Shown piece by piece: positions 17,774-27,292 of a DNA stretch of 64,000 nucleotides (positions are counted from its first letter, which is position 1; each line of letters begins with the position of its first letter). The notes beneath the pieces were generated by a model. The model worked only from the letters and a program-made list of their open reading frames with translations. It made no database searches and had not been told where the DNA came from. The position numbers and the translations under genes were made by a program. The DNA comes from CBDCFL01 sp965216135 (GTDB lineage: Bacteria > Pseudomonadota > Alphaproteobacteria > Rhodobacterales > Rhodobacteraceae): positions 372,001 through 436,000 of the forward strand of contig CBDCFL010000022.1 of assembly GCA_965216135.1 (NCBI GenBank), read 5' to 3'.

Positions 17774-19163
17774 TCAAGCAGCAAAAAGCGCCGTTTCGAC
17801 CAAATTTCGACCCCGCGACTTGGCAGCCATTAAGGCCTGATCTGCGCGGTCCACCAGCTTGTCCACGGCGACCAATTGCTGGCCCTGCAGGCCACCGACA
17901 GAGATGCCGATGCTGATGGTGACCGGGATCTCCTGGCCGGTTGTCTCGATCATTACCGGCGTTGCAGCAATCACCCGGCGCAGCCTTTCGGCGGCGATCT
18001 GACCAGCGTTCACGTCTGTCTCCGGCATCACAACCAGAAACTCTTCACCGCCGATTCTGGCAATAAGATTAATGCTTTGCAGATTGTTTTTAATGCGATC
18101 TGCGACCGTTGCGATGACTTGGTCACCGGCCCCGTGACCAAAGCCGTCGTTGATCCTTTTGAACCGGTCGATGTCGAGCACCATAACCGCAAAGGGCTGG
18201 TGCTGCTCGAGGCTTCTGTTGGCCAGCCGCGCAAGGTAAAGGCAAGGCGTATCGGCGGTTGAAAAGACCCGTCAGCGGGTCCGTGACGGCAAGGTGCAGC
18301 CCTTTTTTGAGGGTCGAGCGGAGTTTTTCATTTTTGCTGCGCTGCTTGAGCTGATTTTCCAGCCGCAAGCGCAGTTCCTTGGCGGAGCTGTCGGTCTCGA
18401 TCAGATCATTGGCACCAAGATCAAGTGCGGATGTCGCGCTAAGGCGATCTTCGGGTTCATGGGCCATCAATATTGCCGAATGCCGGGTTGCCATGCGGCT
18501 GCGCAACTCGGCGATGGCGGTCAGTGCCGAGCGCTCAGCCAACATATCCGCAGGCAGAACGACAACATCCGGCACGCGGCCCCTTTCGGCCAGCGACGCC
18601 AGAAGCGTTGCGGGTTTGATGTGTTCAAGCTGAATGCCCGGCATCGCCCGCAATTCAGCCAGCCAGCCATGGGGCAAGGCGGCGTTACAGTCCACCACGC
18701 AGACAAGCGAAGAAACCTCAAATCGCGCCGCTTCTTCGGCGAACCCAAGCTCGGCCGCAGTGGCTTCGCGTTCAGAAAATTCATTATCGAGCGCGCGGAT
18801 CCGCAACAAATTACGGATGCGCGCGCGCAGGATCGGCTCGCTGACAGGTCGCGGCAGCACTTCATCGGCCCCGGCGCGAAGCGCGGCAAGCCGGAAATCG
18901 GGGCCGAAATCGCTGCTCAGAACGATAATTTGGATCGCTGCGGTGGCCGGATCGCATTTCAGTTGTCGGCAAATCTCAAATGAGCCCGGATCCGACAGGT
19001 GGCCGTCAATGACAACCAGATCCGGGCGCGATTTGCGCACGATGCGCTCAACCTCGGACCCCGTGATAGCTTCGAAAACCTGAAAACTCGCCGCGCGCAG
19101 CAACGCGCCAAGATAGATGCGGTTGTTCACCGCCTCATCGGCAATGACAATGCGACCGGGCAT
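17774..19163 (-). pseudogene. pleD: PleD-like dual receiver diguanylate cyclase, frameshifted
   Basis: ATG 19163 starts a receiver domain (MPGRIVIADEAVNNRIYLGA, phospho-acceptor region DLVVIDGHLSD). A second, degenerate receiver follows (residues about 150-270), then the GGDEF domain (LAVTDPLTGLFNRRYA). Near 18245 the frame breaks: CCTTTACC carries one T too many for the expected ALPYLARLANRSLEQ. The remaining cyclase (VLDIDRFKRINDGFGHGAGD, active site RIGGEEFLVV) is open in the next frame to 17774. It would make cyclic di-GMP. A homopolymer sequencing error cannot be excluded. Confidence 0.85.
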
Positions 19164-19261
19164 TAGCGTGTCTCGAACATTTGACTCAAATTTAGCACTT
19201 GCAGGTCAGACTTCAGTGACATTGGTTAATATTTGGTTGAGCGAAGCACCGTGGCACCCAA

Positions 19262-19540
19262 ATGGATACAGATGAAGCCGAAAAAATTGCAATTGATGCG
19301 CTGGGTTACGTCGCATCCGATAGCGAGCTTTGTGCGAATTTTCTTGGATCATCCGGTGCCACGTTGCAGGACATGCGAAAGATGGCGGCCGAGCGCGTGT
19401 TTCTGGCCTCGGTCCTTGAGTTCATCACCTTAAACGATGCCTGGGTCATAGGTTTTTGCGACCAGTTCGGTGTGGGTTACGATCGACCGGTCATGGCACG
19501 CGCCGTTTTGCGCGGCAATTCGGACAGACATTGGATTTAA
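19262..19540 (+). CDS. DUF3572 family protein
   Basis: 92 residues matching the DUF3572 family of alphaproteobacteria (ALGYVASDSELCANFLGSSG, then VLEFITLNDAWVIGFCDQFG). Divergent from pleD and directly upstream of the HAD gene, an arrangement I recall as common in the group. No known function. Confidence 0.8.
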   Translation: MDTDEAEKIAIDALGYVASDSELCANFLGSSGATLQDMRKMAAERVFLASVLEFITLNDAWVIGFCDQFGVGYDRPVMARAVLRGNSDRHWI

Positions 19541-19551
19541 GGTGCGACCGT

Positions 19552-20268
19552 ATGCAGACGGCTTTGGAAAAATCGTGGATCAAGGGGCTGTTGTTCGACA
19601 AAGACGGAACGCTGCTTGATTTTCAAGCGACCTGGGGTCATTGGTCGGTTGAACTTATTCGCGCGCTCGCCGCAGGCAATGCGGAACACGAGGGCCTGCT
19701 TGCATCCGAATTAGGCGTTGATATGCAATCATCGCGGGTCTTGCCGGGGTCGATCATCGTCGCGGGCACGCCTGATGATATTGGCGCGGCGGTTGAGGCC
19801 AGCAACATATTCCCCATCAGCAGCGACGACATTAGCCGCCGCGTGCTGGCGTCGGCGGAGAGTGTGCAGCCAGTTGCGGTCAACGGCCTTGCCAAAACGC
19901 TCGATGACCTGCGCCGCCGCGGTTTCTTCCTGGGCGTTGCAACCAATGATGCGGAACATATTGCGCGCGCCAATTTGGTTCAGCTCGGGATCGAGCAGCA
20001 TTTTGGCTATGTTGCGGGGTTTGATTCCGGCTACGGTGCCAAACCGGGCCCTGGGATGTGCCTGGGCTTTGCCGCATATGCCGGGTTTGATGCGCAGCAG
20101 ATCGCGATGATCGGCGACAGCCGCCATGATCTTGATGCCGGACGCGCCGCCGGAATGGTGACGATTGCCGTTGAAACAGGTATGGCGCAGCGCCAGGATC
20201 TGGCTGCTTTCGCAGATGTCGTGTTGACGGATATCAGCCAAATCGCGGCTTGGCTTGACTGCGGCTAA
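19552..20268 (+). CDS. HAD-family hydrolase (phosphoglycolate phosphatase-like)
   Basis: About 238 residues; ATG 19552 gives the N-terminal HAD motif I (GLLFDKDGTLLDF, nucleophilic Asp). Motif II threonine is in FFLGVATNDAEH and motif IV in IAMIGDSRHDLDAGRAAG. A cap domain lies between motifs I and II. Phosphomonoesterase activity is likely; substrate unknown. Lies 11 bases after the DUF3572 gene. Confidence 0.87.
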   Translation: MQTALEKSWIKGLLFDKDGTLLDFQATWGHWSVELIRALAAGNAEHEGLLASELGVDMQSSRVLPGSIIVAGTPDDIGAAVEASNIFPISSDDISRRVLASAESVQPVAVNGLAKTLDDLRRRGFFLGVATNDAEHIARANLVQLGIEQHFGYVAGFDSGYGAKPGPGMCLGFAAYAGFDAQQIAMIGDSRHDLDAGRAAGMVTIAVETGMAQRQDLAAFADVVLTDISQIAAWLDCG

Positions 20269-20393
20269 CCGTCGACAACTTCCCGGCTGGTGCCGCAATT
20301 TGGCCGTCTGCGACACATGCCGTCGCATTTACCGGGGCAACTTCGCAGGCGATACGTTTGGCATGAAAGCGAGCCGGTTCTGGAGGTTGCAAC

Positions 20394-21947
20394 ATGAACG
20401 ATAGGGGTTCACGTAAACGGCGCTCCGGCGGCAGGGCGGGCAATCTGAGGCGCTCAGGCCCAGCCGTTGACCAGATGGATTGGCGCTTGCCGGTCAACAC
20501 CGACCGACCCACAGAGCCGCTGGACGAAGATGGCGTGCAGGCGATCCACGAGGGTGCGATGCGCATTCTTGAGGAGATTGGTGTTGAATTTCTGAACGAG
20601 GAAAGCCAGGCGATATTCAAGCAGGCCGGGTGCAGGGTGCGGGGCACCAATGTGCGCATGGGCCGCGATTTTGTCATGGAAATGGTCGCCAAGGCACCCA
20701 GCCAGTTCACCATTACGCCCCGCAACCCCGCCCGGCAGATACCGATCGGCGGCGATCATATCCTGTTCGGCGCTGTGTCCTCGCCGCCCAGCTATTGGGA
20801 TATGGAAACCGGCAAATTGACCGGCACCCGCGAACATTGTGTTAATCTGTTCAAACTGGCCCAGTATTTCAACTGCATCCACGTAACCGGCGGCTATCCG
20901 GTCGAACCGGTGAATGTTCATCCTTCGGTGCGCCACCTGGACGTGGGTTTCGATAAGCTGATCATTCTGGACAAGGTCGTGCACGCCTACAGCCTGGGCC
21001 GCGAACGCGTCGAAGATGTGATGGAAATGGTGCGCATCGCCGGGGGGCTGAGCGATGCGGAATTCGAAGCCACGCCGCGGATGTTCACCAACATCAACTC
21101 AACCTCGCCGCTCAAGCACGACATTCCGATGATCGATGGCTGTCTGCGCTGCATTCGCCGCGGACAGGCGGTGATTGTGTCGCCGTTCACGCTGGCCGGC
21201 GCGATGGCACCGATCACAATGGCAGGTGCTGTGACCCTGTCAGTGGCCGAAGCCCTGTGCGCGATTGCGTTGTTTCAATATGTGCGACCCGGTGCGCATT
21301 GCGTTTTCGGCACGTTCACCTCAAATGTCGACATGAAATCGGGCGCGCCAGCGTTTGGCACGCCGGAATATATGCGCGCCACCCAGATGACCGGGCAAAT
21401 GGCGCGTTTTTACGGTTTGCCGCTGCGCTCGTCGGGGGTTTGCACATCCAACGTGCCTGATGGGCAGGCGATGTGGGAAAGCTCCAACTCGCTGTGGGCG
21501 GCGGTTCAGTCCAAGACCAATACCGTCTTTCATGCAGCGGGATGGCTGGAGGGCGGGCTGATTGCAAGTCCGGAGAAATTCATCATGGACTGCGAAGTCC
21601 TGCAGATGATCCAACGTTATTTCGAGCCCGCCGTGACCGGCACAGCACCCGACGATATTGCTCTGGATACGATAAAAGAAGTCGGCAGCCGCGGCCATTA
21701 TTTCGGCGTCCAGCATACGCAAGACCGCTATGAAGCCGCGTTTTATCAGCCGTTCCTGGCGGATTGGCGTAATTTCGAGGCCTGGGAAATCGGCGGCGCC
21801 ACCTGGACGGCCGCGCGCGCCCACAAGATTTTCAAAGAGATCATTTCCAGCTTTGAACCGCCGCCGATGGACGAGGGCATTCGTGAAGAGCTTGCCGATT
21901 TCGTTGCAAGGCGAAAATCGGAAGGCGGCGCGCCGACGGATTTTTAG
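20394..21947 (+). CDS. MttB-family methyltransferase without pyrrolysine
   Basis: 517 residues, homologous to trimethylamine:corrinoid methyltransferase MttB (HEGAMRILEEIGVEFLNEES near residue 50). The frame has no internal TAG, so this belongs to the non-pyrrolysine group, members of which demethylate glycine betaine and similar quaternary amines. No corrinoid protein gene is adjacent, so the methyl acceptor and substrate cannot be assigned. Confidence 0.88.
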   Translation: MNDRGSRKRRSGGRAGNLRRSGPAVDQMDWRLPVNTDRPTEPLDEDGVQAIHEGAMRILEEIGVEFLNEESQAIFKQAGCRVRGTNVRMGRDFVMEMVAKAPSQFTITPRNPARQIPIGGDHILFGAVSSPPSYWDMETGKLTGTREHCVNLFKLAQYFNCIHVTGGYPVEPVNVHPSVRHLDVGFDKLIILDKVVHAYSLGRERVEDVMEMVRIAGGLSDAEFEATPRMFTNINSTSPLKHDIPMIDGCLRCIRRGQAVIVSPFTLAGAMAPITMAGAVTLSVAEALCAIALFQYVRPGAHCVFGTFTSNVDMKSGAPAFGTPEYMRATQMTGQMARFYGLPLRSSGVCTSNVPDGQAMWESSNSLWAAVQSKTNTVFHAAGWLEGGLIASPEKFIMDCEVLQMIQRYFEPAVTGTAPDDIALDTIKEVGSRGHYFGVQHTQDRYEAAFYQPFLADWRNFEAWEIGGATWTAARAHKIFKEIISSFEPPPMDEGIREELADFVARRKSEGGAPTDF

Positions 21948-22034
21948 GTAAATCCAAGCCATCTGGTGCGGGCTGGTTCGCACATCCTTAAGTGCTGGCG
22001 GGCAATTTGATCCGGCAATCGAGAGGGGATTGGT

Positions 22035-22628
22035 ATGCTCGGCCTGATTAACCGGTCGATACAATGCTTTGTGCGCGACACATATGGCCAGGATGTCTGG
22101 GCCGAGGTTGCAAAACGGGCGGGAAGCGCCACGATAGATTTTGAGCCGCTCGCAGAATATGACGGCGAGCTTACCCGACAGCTGATCGTCGCGGCCTCTG
22201 GTGCTTTGCACAAACCACAATCCGAGATGCTGGAAGATCTCGGCCTGTATCTGGCAAGCTACAAGGATGGCCTCAATTTCCGCAGGCTTCTGCGGTTTGG
22301 GGGAGATACGTTTCTGGAATTTCTCCACTCGCTTGTGGAAATGAAAGACCGGGTCCGGCTGGCCATCGACGGGCTGGAATTGCCCGATCTGGAATTGCGG
22401 GAACATTATTCCGGTCATCTCTCGCTTAGCGTGCTGAACGGGCCCAATGGGGCCGGCCACGTGCTTACCGGGCTGCTGCGGGCGATGGCGGATGATTACG
22501 GCACGCTGGCGCTGTTGGAAAACGCCGGGCGCTTTGGTAACTCTGAAACCATATCCATCCAACTGCTGGAAATGCGCCACAGCGGAGGACGGTCGTTTCA
22601 ACTTGCCGCAAACGGAACGGTGGGATGA
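22035..22628 (+). CDS. H-NOX (heme NO-binding) domain protein, degenerate ligand site
   Basis: 197 residues aligned over their full length with H-NOX domains (LGLINRSIQCFVRDTYGQDVW start, LLRFGGDTFLEFLHSL). In canonical H-NOX the proximal heme histidine lies ten residues after the start of this EFL segment; here that position is Lys104 (VEMKDRVRLAI). The YxSxR heme-propionate motif is replaced (LSVLNGPNGAG). So heme binding is doubtful. The gene overlaps the HNOBA-GGDEF gene, fitting a two-part sensor for cyclic di-GMP signalling. Confidence 0.85.
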   Translation: MLGLINRSIQCFVRDTYGQDVWAEVAKRAGSATIDFEPLAEYDGELTRQLIVAASGALHKPQSEMLEDLGLYLASYKDGLNFRRLLRFGGDTFLEFLHSLVEMKDRVRLAIDGLELPDLELREHYSGHLSLSVLNGPNGAGHVLTGLLRAMADDYGTLALLENAGRFGNSETISIQLLEMRHSGGRSFQLAANGTVG

Positions 22629-23641
22629 GCAGGCGCGAGGGTCATTTCTTTAGTCACGGCGACATCGACAGGCTGATGCATCTGATCGTGGCACCATCGG
22701 GTCATATTGAGCGTGCCGGCCCGACGATGTGCAAACTCAGACCGTTGGGCCATATTGAAGGCTGCAGGCTGCTGGAAGTGTTCGAACTGCGCAGGCCGGT
22801 TTTGTTTCAGGGCTCGGTGAGGGAGCTTTTGCAATTCGGCGGCGAGAATGTCTCGCTGCACTTCCGCTCTGAGCCACACACAAAATTCAAGGGCATCATC
22901 CTTACCCGGCCCAGGGGCGCAGGGCTGCTGTTCAATCTGTCGTTCGGCATTTCAGCGATGAATGCGGTTCAGGATTACGATCTGTCCAACAGCGATTTCG
23001 CGCCCACCGATCTGACCATCGAGATGCTTTACCTGCAAGAAGCCAAATAGGCGGTCACCAGCGAATTCAGACGCCTGAATTCCCGCCTGGAATGGTCGCG
23101 CGATGCGGCCGAGCAGGAGGCCCATACCGATATGCTGACCGGGCTTGGCAATCGCCGCGCGATGGAACGTTTTCACGGCGAACTGGTGGCGGACGGCCTG
23201 GCGTTCGGGCTGATCCATCTGGACCTCGATCTGTTCAAACAGGTCAACGACACACACGGACATGCAGCCGGCGATACGGTCCTTGAAACGGTCGCGCAGC
23301 GGCTGCACAAAGTCACCCGCAAAAGCGACCTGGTTGCGCGTGTTGGTGGTGATGAGTTTGTCATCATCGTGGACGGTCTGACGGATCAGGATCGCCTGAT
23401 GCGAATTTCGACCGCGATCATCAAACAGCTCGAAAAACCGATCCGGCATGAGGATCACATATGCCGCATTTCCGGGTCTATCGGGCTGACCGTTTCGACC
23501 GGCGGTGAAGCGCCCGATTTAGAGGTGATGATGGAAAATGCCGACCTCGCGCTGTACGCGGCCAAGAATACCGGGCGCGGGCAGGCAATTGCCTATACGC
23601 CAGACCTGCGCGACGCGGCTCAGACCCACGCCGCCGAATAG
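22625..23641 (+). pseudogene. HNOBA-GGDEF diguanylate cyclase with in-frame amber codon
   Basis: ATG 22625 overlaps the H-NOX stop. Residues 1-140 match the H-NOX-associated domain (LLFNLSFGISAMNAVQDYDL, DFAPTDLTIEMLYLQEA). A coiled coil (TSEFRRLNSRLEWSRDAAEQ) leads into a GGDEF cyclase (DMLTGLGNRRAMERFHGEL, active site RVGGDEFVII). A TAG at 23048-23050 (codon 142, right after LQEAK) interrupts the frame, and both sides are in the same frame with no other stop. An independently translated cyclase could start at ATG 23132. Otherwise this is a nonsense mutant. Confidence 0.85.
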
Positions 23642-23654
23642 GTTGCCGCGCATA

Positions 23655-23682
23655 ATTTGGGCGGCACGATGGCCGCCCAAAT
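23655..23682. terminator. Bidirectional hairpin terminator
   Basis: ATTTGGGCGGC-ACGATG-GCCGCCCAAAT is a perfect 11-bp stem between the converging cyclase and solute-binding protein genes. Confidence 0.75.
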
Positions 23683-23703
23683 CGTTTGTCGAGCCAATTC
23701 GCC

Positions 23704-25368
23704 TTAGGCTTCCCAGTACATTTCCTCGGGGCGATACTCGAAGGTTATGTGCTGTCCGCCACCCTTCAAGCCTTCGCGCGTGAAGTTATAGAGCGAGCGC
23801 CAATAGGGTTGGATGGTGACACCTTGGCCCTGAATGATCGCCTCGCCCTTGGCCATCAGCGCGCGGCGTGCCTCGAGATCGGCCGTGGCGAGCGCCTGCT
23901 CCAGTACCGCGTCGAACTCGGCATTGGACCAGCCGAATTCGTTCCAGGCCTCGCCCGAACGATAGGCCAATGCCCAGATTTGCACGCCCAGCGGGCGGTG
24001 GTTCCAGTTGGTCGAACTGAACGGATATTTCGCCCAGTCGTTCCAAAAGGTTGAACCGGGCAAGATTGTCCGCTTCACCTTGATGCCGGCATCGCGCAGC
24101 TGCGCGGCCACGGCATCGGTGGTGTTACGCCGCCAGTCATCGTCGATCGAGATCAACTCGTGCTCATAATCGGCCATCCCGGCCTCGGTCATCAGCGCCA
24201 GGGCCTTGGCCGGATTGTACTCGGGCATTCCGATATCGGCATATTCCGGGTGAACGGGCGCTACATGGTGATTGGCCGCGGTAATCCCGCGGTCGTTATA
24301 GCCAAGTTCCAGCAATACATTGTTGTCCACCGCCATGCTGATCGCCTGCGTCACTCGGACATCGGCATAAGGCTTAACGCCATCGACCTCGGCCACCTGA
24401 TTGGGGCGGACGACAATCGTCGCACCGGTCACGATCTCGTTTTGCACCCAGCCGTCGAGCGAACCCATGATGTCAATGAAATCGCCGGAAATGTTGTAGA
24501 AATGGTCGATCTCGTCAGCCTCGGCGGCAGCCACGAATGACGACGGATCGGTGCCGTAGTCGATGTGCTCGATCCGGTCAAGCCATGCGCCGTTTCCGTC
24601 ATTCCACCAGGTATGGTTTTCGTTTTTGACTAGCACGCCCTTTACGCCAACCTCGAGGCTTTCGGGCAGGTAGGGGCCCGTTCCCACGGGATTGCCAAGC
24701 ATATTGGACGGGTCATGCGACGAGTGCACGATTGCGCCCGGATAGTCAGCCATGCCGGCAATCAGCGTAATGTCCGCGCGCGGCAGGTTCAGCCGCACGG
24801 TGTGGCTGTCCACCACCTCGATCGCGCCTTCGATCGCTACGTTGGTATCTGGGTCAATCAGCGTGTTGAAACGAGCGGCCATCGAGTTGCCCTCGACATC
24901 TTTTTCGCACCAGCCGGCAATATTGCTGGCCACATCGTCGGCGGTAAAGTCGTCGCCATTGTTCCACTTAACGCCCTGCCGGACGTTCAGGGTGTAAACG
25001 GTGGCGTCGTCGTTGATTTCCCAGCCCTCCAACAGTTTCGGAGTGAATGTTCCATCGTTTTCGTAGTGAACCAGGTATTCCAGCCAGCCGCGGCTAAAGT
25101 TGGAAATATGGGACCAATCGTAAGTGCGCGGGTCTTTCAGGCCGCGAAGCTCGACCTGCAGGCGCGCGGTGCCACCCATCTGGGCATGTGCCGCGGCCTG
25201 AGCCGGGGCAGGTAGACCAAGCATGGCATAAGCTGTTGCGGTCGAAGCGCCGAAAGCGCTGGCCAGCGCCAGAAACTCGCGGCGGCTGACGGCGTCGTCA
25301 CCGACCTTGTCAGCCTGATCTGTTATCACGGCTGGCAGCGGCTTGCCGTTGCGTTTGTAAAAGGTCAT
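23704..25368 (-). CDS. ABC transporter substrate-binding protein, family 5 (Tat-exported)
   Basis: About 554 residues. ATG 25368 is chosen because GAGGAAG precedes it and the product opens with a twin-arginine signal (SRREFLALASAFGAS, then AYAMLGLPAPAQAAA). The body matches DppA/OppA-type binding proteins (GWEINDDATVYTLNVRQGVK, NLPRADITLIAGMADYPGAI). It would bind peptides, opines or similar solutes in the periplasm. No permease or ATPase gene is next to it: downstream are the convergent cyclase and upstream a TerC gene, so it is an orphan or its operon was lost. Confidence 0.9.
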   Translation of the reverse strand: MTFYKRNGKPLPAVITDQADKVGDDAVSRREFLALASAFGASTATAYAMLGLPAPAQAAAHAQMGGTARLQVELRGLKDPRTYDWSHISNFSRGWLEYLVHYENDGTFTPKLLEGWEINDDATVYTLNVRQGVKWNNGDDFTADDVASNIAGWCEKDVEGNSMAARFNTLIDPDTNVAIEGAIEVVDSHTVRLNLPRADITLIAGMADYPGAIVHSSHDPSNMLGNPVGTGPYLPESLEVGVKGVLVKNENHTWWNDGNGAWLDRIEHIDYGTDPSSFVAAAEADEIDHFYNISGDFIDIMGSLDGWVQNEIVTGATIVVRPNQVAEVDGVKPYADVRVTQAISMAVDNNVLLELGYNDRGITAANHHVAPVHPEYADIGMPEYNPAKALALMTEAGMADYEHELISIDDDWRRNTTDAVAAQLRDAGIKVKRTILPGSTFWNDWAKYPFSSTNWNHRPLGVQIWALAYRSGEAWNEFGWSNAEFDAVLEQALATADLEARRALMAKGEAIIQGQGVTIQPYWRSLYNFTREGLKGGGQHITFEYRPEEMYWEA

Positions 25369-25720
25369 TCGACTTCCTCTCTGTTGTCTCGCGGGATTTG
25401 AACCGCTTGGTATTGTTTTAGGGGCGAAATGTGTCTCGGCAACCGCTTTGGCGCGCACCCCCCCCATGCCAGCCAAGCATTTATCGCCGGTTCCAGTGAC
25501 AACGATAAGCGGCTGGCTTGCGCATTGCAAAGAAGAATTGGCCAATTCGCGACCTTGTTATTCGCTCCTTACCGCAATTTTCGGGGCATTTTCGACCAGC
25601 GAAGCCCTGTTACGCAAATATTGCCGGTCTGGCGCGGCTGTCTGAGCGGTTAGCGCTGGCCAAATATTTGACAATATTATGATCACTGAGCGGCCTTGCA
25701 GGAAGATCCGCCGACCGCCC
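25369..25720. other. Intergenic region, no gene seen
   Basis: 352 bases between the solute-binding protein start and the terC stop. It contains the promoter side of the binding-protein gene and an A/T-rich stretch near 25660-25680, but no conserved frame or clear palindrome. Confidence 0.5.
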
Positions 25721-26386
25721 TCAACGTCCCCGGCTCATCTGCCAGCCATCAACAAGCCCCAGCATCGGTCCAATTCCGTAGTTTGCGTCGAATGCTCCGC
25801 GAAACAGCATTTCGGCGGAAACATAGATCAAGACCGCCAGCCCCAGCCACGAAATCCAGTGGTGGCGCGTCAGCAGCTTCATGATCAGCGTCGCAGCACA
25901 GGCCATCAGAATGATCGCTAATACCAACCCGAAGATCAGCAGGCCTTTGTTGCCAGCGGCAATCGCGGCAACCGCCAGCACATTGTCGAGCGACATCGAC
26001 ACATCGGCGATGGTAATTGAAATCAGCGCCGAGGTCAGTGACCGGCGCGGCGCACCGGTATAGCCGACCGACGGATTTTCGACCGCCTGCAGCGCCACTT
26101 CTGCGCGTTCGTCTATCCCGGCAAGAATGTCGCGGTAGAGGCGCAGGCAGACCCAGACCAACAAAAGCCCGCCGACGAATAACAAGCCCGGCACGGCCAA
26201 TAGCTCGGTCGCGATTATTGCAAAGACGATCCGCAGGATCGCTGCGATTGCCATGCCGTAGAGTATCGCCCTGGGCCTGAGTTGCGGTGAAAGTCCCGCC
26301 GCCGCCATGCCGATGATCAATGCGTTGTCGCCGGACAGGATCAGGTCGGCCATGATGATCGCGCCGACGTCAAACAAATATTCCAA
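25721..26386 (-). CDS. TerC/YjbE-family membrane protein
   Basis: 221 residues, seven hydrophobic helices. The family motif is repeated: ADLILSGDNALIIGMAAAGL in helix 1 and ADVSMSLDNVLAVAAIAAGN in the second half; these paired aspartate-containing segments are typical of TerC metal exporters of the YjbE type. Probably exports manganese or related metals. The ATG is at 26386. Confidence 0.88.
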   Translation of the reverse strand: MEYLFDVGAIIMADLILSGDNALIIGMAAAGLSPQLRPRAILYGMAIAAILRIVFAIIATELLAVPGLLFVGGLLLVWVCLRLYRDILAGIDERAEVALQAVENPSVGYTGAPRRSLTSALISITIADVSMSLDNVLAVAAIAAGNKGLLIFGLVLAIILMACAATLIMKLLTRHHWISWLGLAVLIYVSAEMLFRGAFDANYGIGPMLGLVDGWQMSRGR

Positions 26387-26511
26387 CGGTGAAATGCTTT
26401 CTCTTGGGGCACGGCAATGGCTTCAACCGGGTGGCTGACAGTCCATGTCTGCGGTGTTGACGCCAATCCGCTGGCAAAGTGCAATCAATTGGCGATCAAC
26501 GCGTGGGGAGC

Positions 26512-27126
26512 TTACCCCGGTCGCAGCAACCGGCCAAACAGGCGCTCAAGATGCTCTTGGGCACTTGAGAATATATCAACGCCCGTTGGCAGTACGGCGC
26601 TGACCTGCACGTCGAAATCGGCATAATGCTGGGTCGTGGCCCAGATCGAGAATATCAGGTGGTAGGGGGCAACCGGTGCGATCTGGCCCGCCGCCGCCCA
26701 GCCCCGGATGATCGCCGCTTTTTCATCGACCAGCACCTTAAGCTCGCCGCCCAGAAAGTCACCGACCCGCGGCGCGCCGTGAACGATCTCGTTGGCAAAA
26801 AGTTTGCTTTCGCGCGGATAATCGCGCGACATGGCCAATTTGCGCCGGACATAGGTTAGGATCTGCTCCACCGGATCGCCTGCGGCGTCGATCTGTCTGA
26901 GCGGCGCCAGCCACATGTCCAACAGTCCTTGCAAGAGCGCGCGGTGAATGTCCTCTTTGCTGCTGTAATAATAGAGAACATTGGTCTTGGTCATCGCGCA
27001 GGCGGCGGCGATCTGATCCAGCGTCGAGCCGCGAAATCCGTTCCGCGAAAACACTTTGAGCGCTGCGTCGAGAATGGCGCTTCTGTTCTTCTGCTGAATG
27101 CGGGTTTTGGGCTGCTGGGCGGTCAT
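26512..27126 (-). CDS. rutR: RutR, TetR-family pyrimidine-responsive repressor
   Basis: 204 residues. The N-terminal TetR helix-turn-helix is FRGSTLDQIAAACAMTKTNV; the C-domain (IFSIWATTQHYADFDVQ) matches RutR, the uracil/thymine-sensing regulator. It is divergent from the pyrimidine-degradation operon, and two matching operators precede the two halves of that regulon. Confidence 0.88.
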   Translation of the reverse strand: MTAQQPKTRIQQKNRSAILDAALKVFSRNGFRGSTLDQIAAACAMTKTNVLYYYSSKEDIHRALLQGLLDMWLAPLRQIDAAGDPVEQILTYVRRKLAMSRDYPRESKLFANEIVHGAPRVGDFLGGELKVLVDEKAAIIRGWAAAGQIAPVAPYHLIFSIWATTQHYADFDVQVSAVLPTGVDIFSSAQEHLERLFGRLLRPG

Positions 27127-27216
27127 GTCCGGCGGTGATCCGGGCTGCGGTTATGTGACGTGGGATGTAAGGCGGGCATGTGCTTGACCGATGCGGGCGT
27201 ATGTGATGCTCTCATT

Positions 27217-27232
27217 TTGACCGTTTGGTCAG
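27217..27232. promoter_or_regulatory. RutR box upstream of the catabolic operon
   Basis: TTGACCGTTTGGTCAG matches the known RutR palindrome TTGACC-N4-GGTCAA apart from the last base. It lies between rutR and the carbamoylase gene, so it may repress both. Confidence 0.78.
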
Positions 27233-27292
27233 GAATCGTCCAGCCAAGAGTGCATCTATCACCGCGGGCGATCGCAAAACAGGGAGACGATC

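Noticed and set aside
20394..23050. Pyrrolysine use suggested by an MttB homologue near an in-frame TAG
   Set aside because: The MttB frame has no TAG, no pylTSBCD-like genes are visible, and preA and the EamA gene end with TAG as a normal stop.
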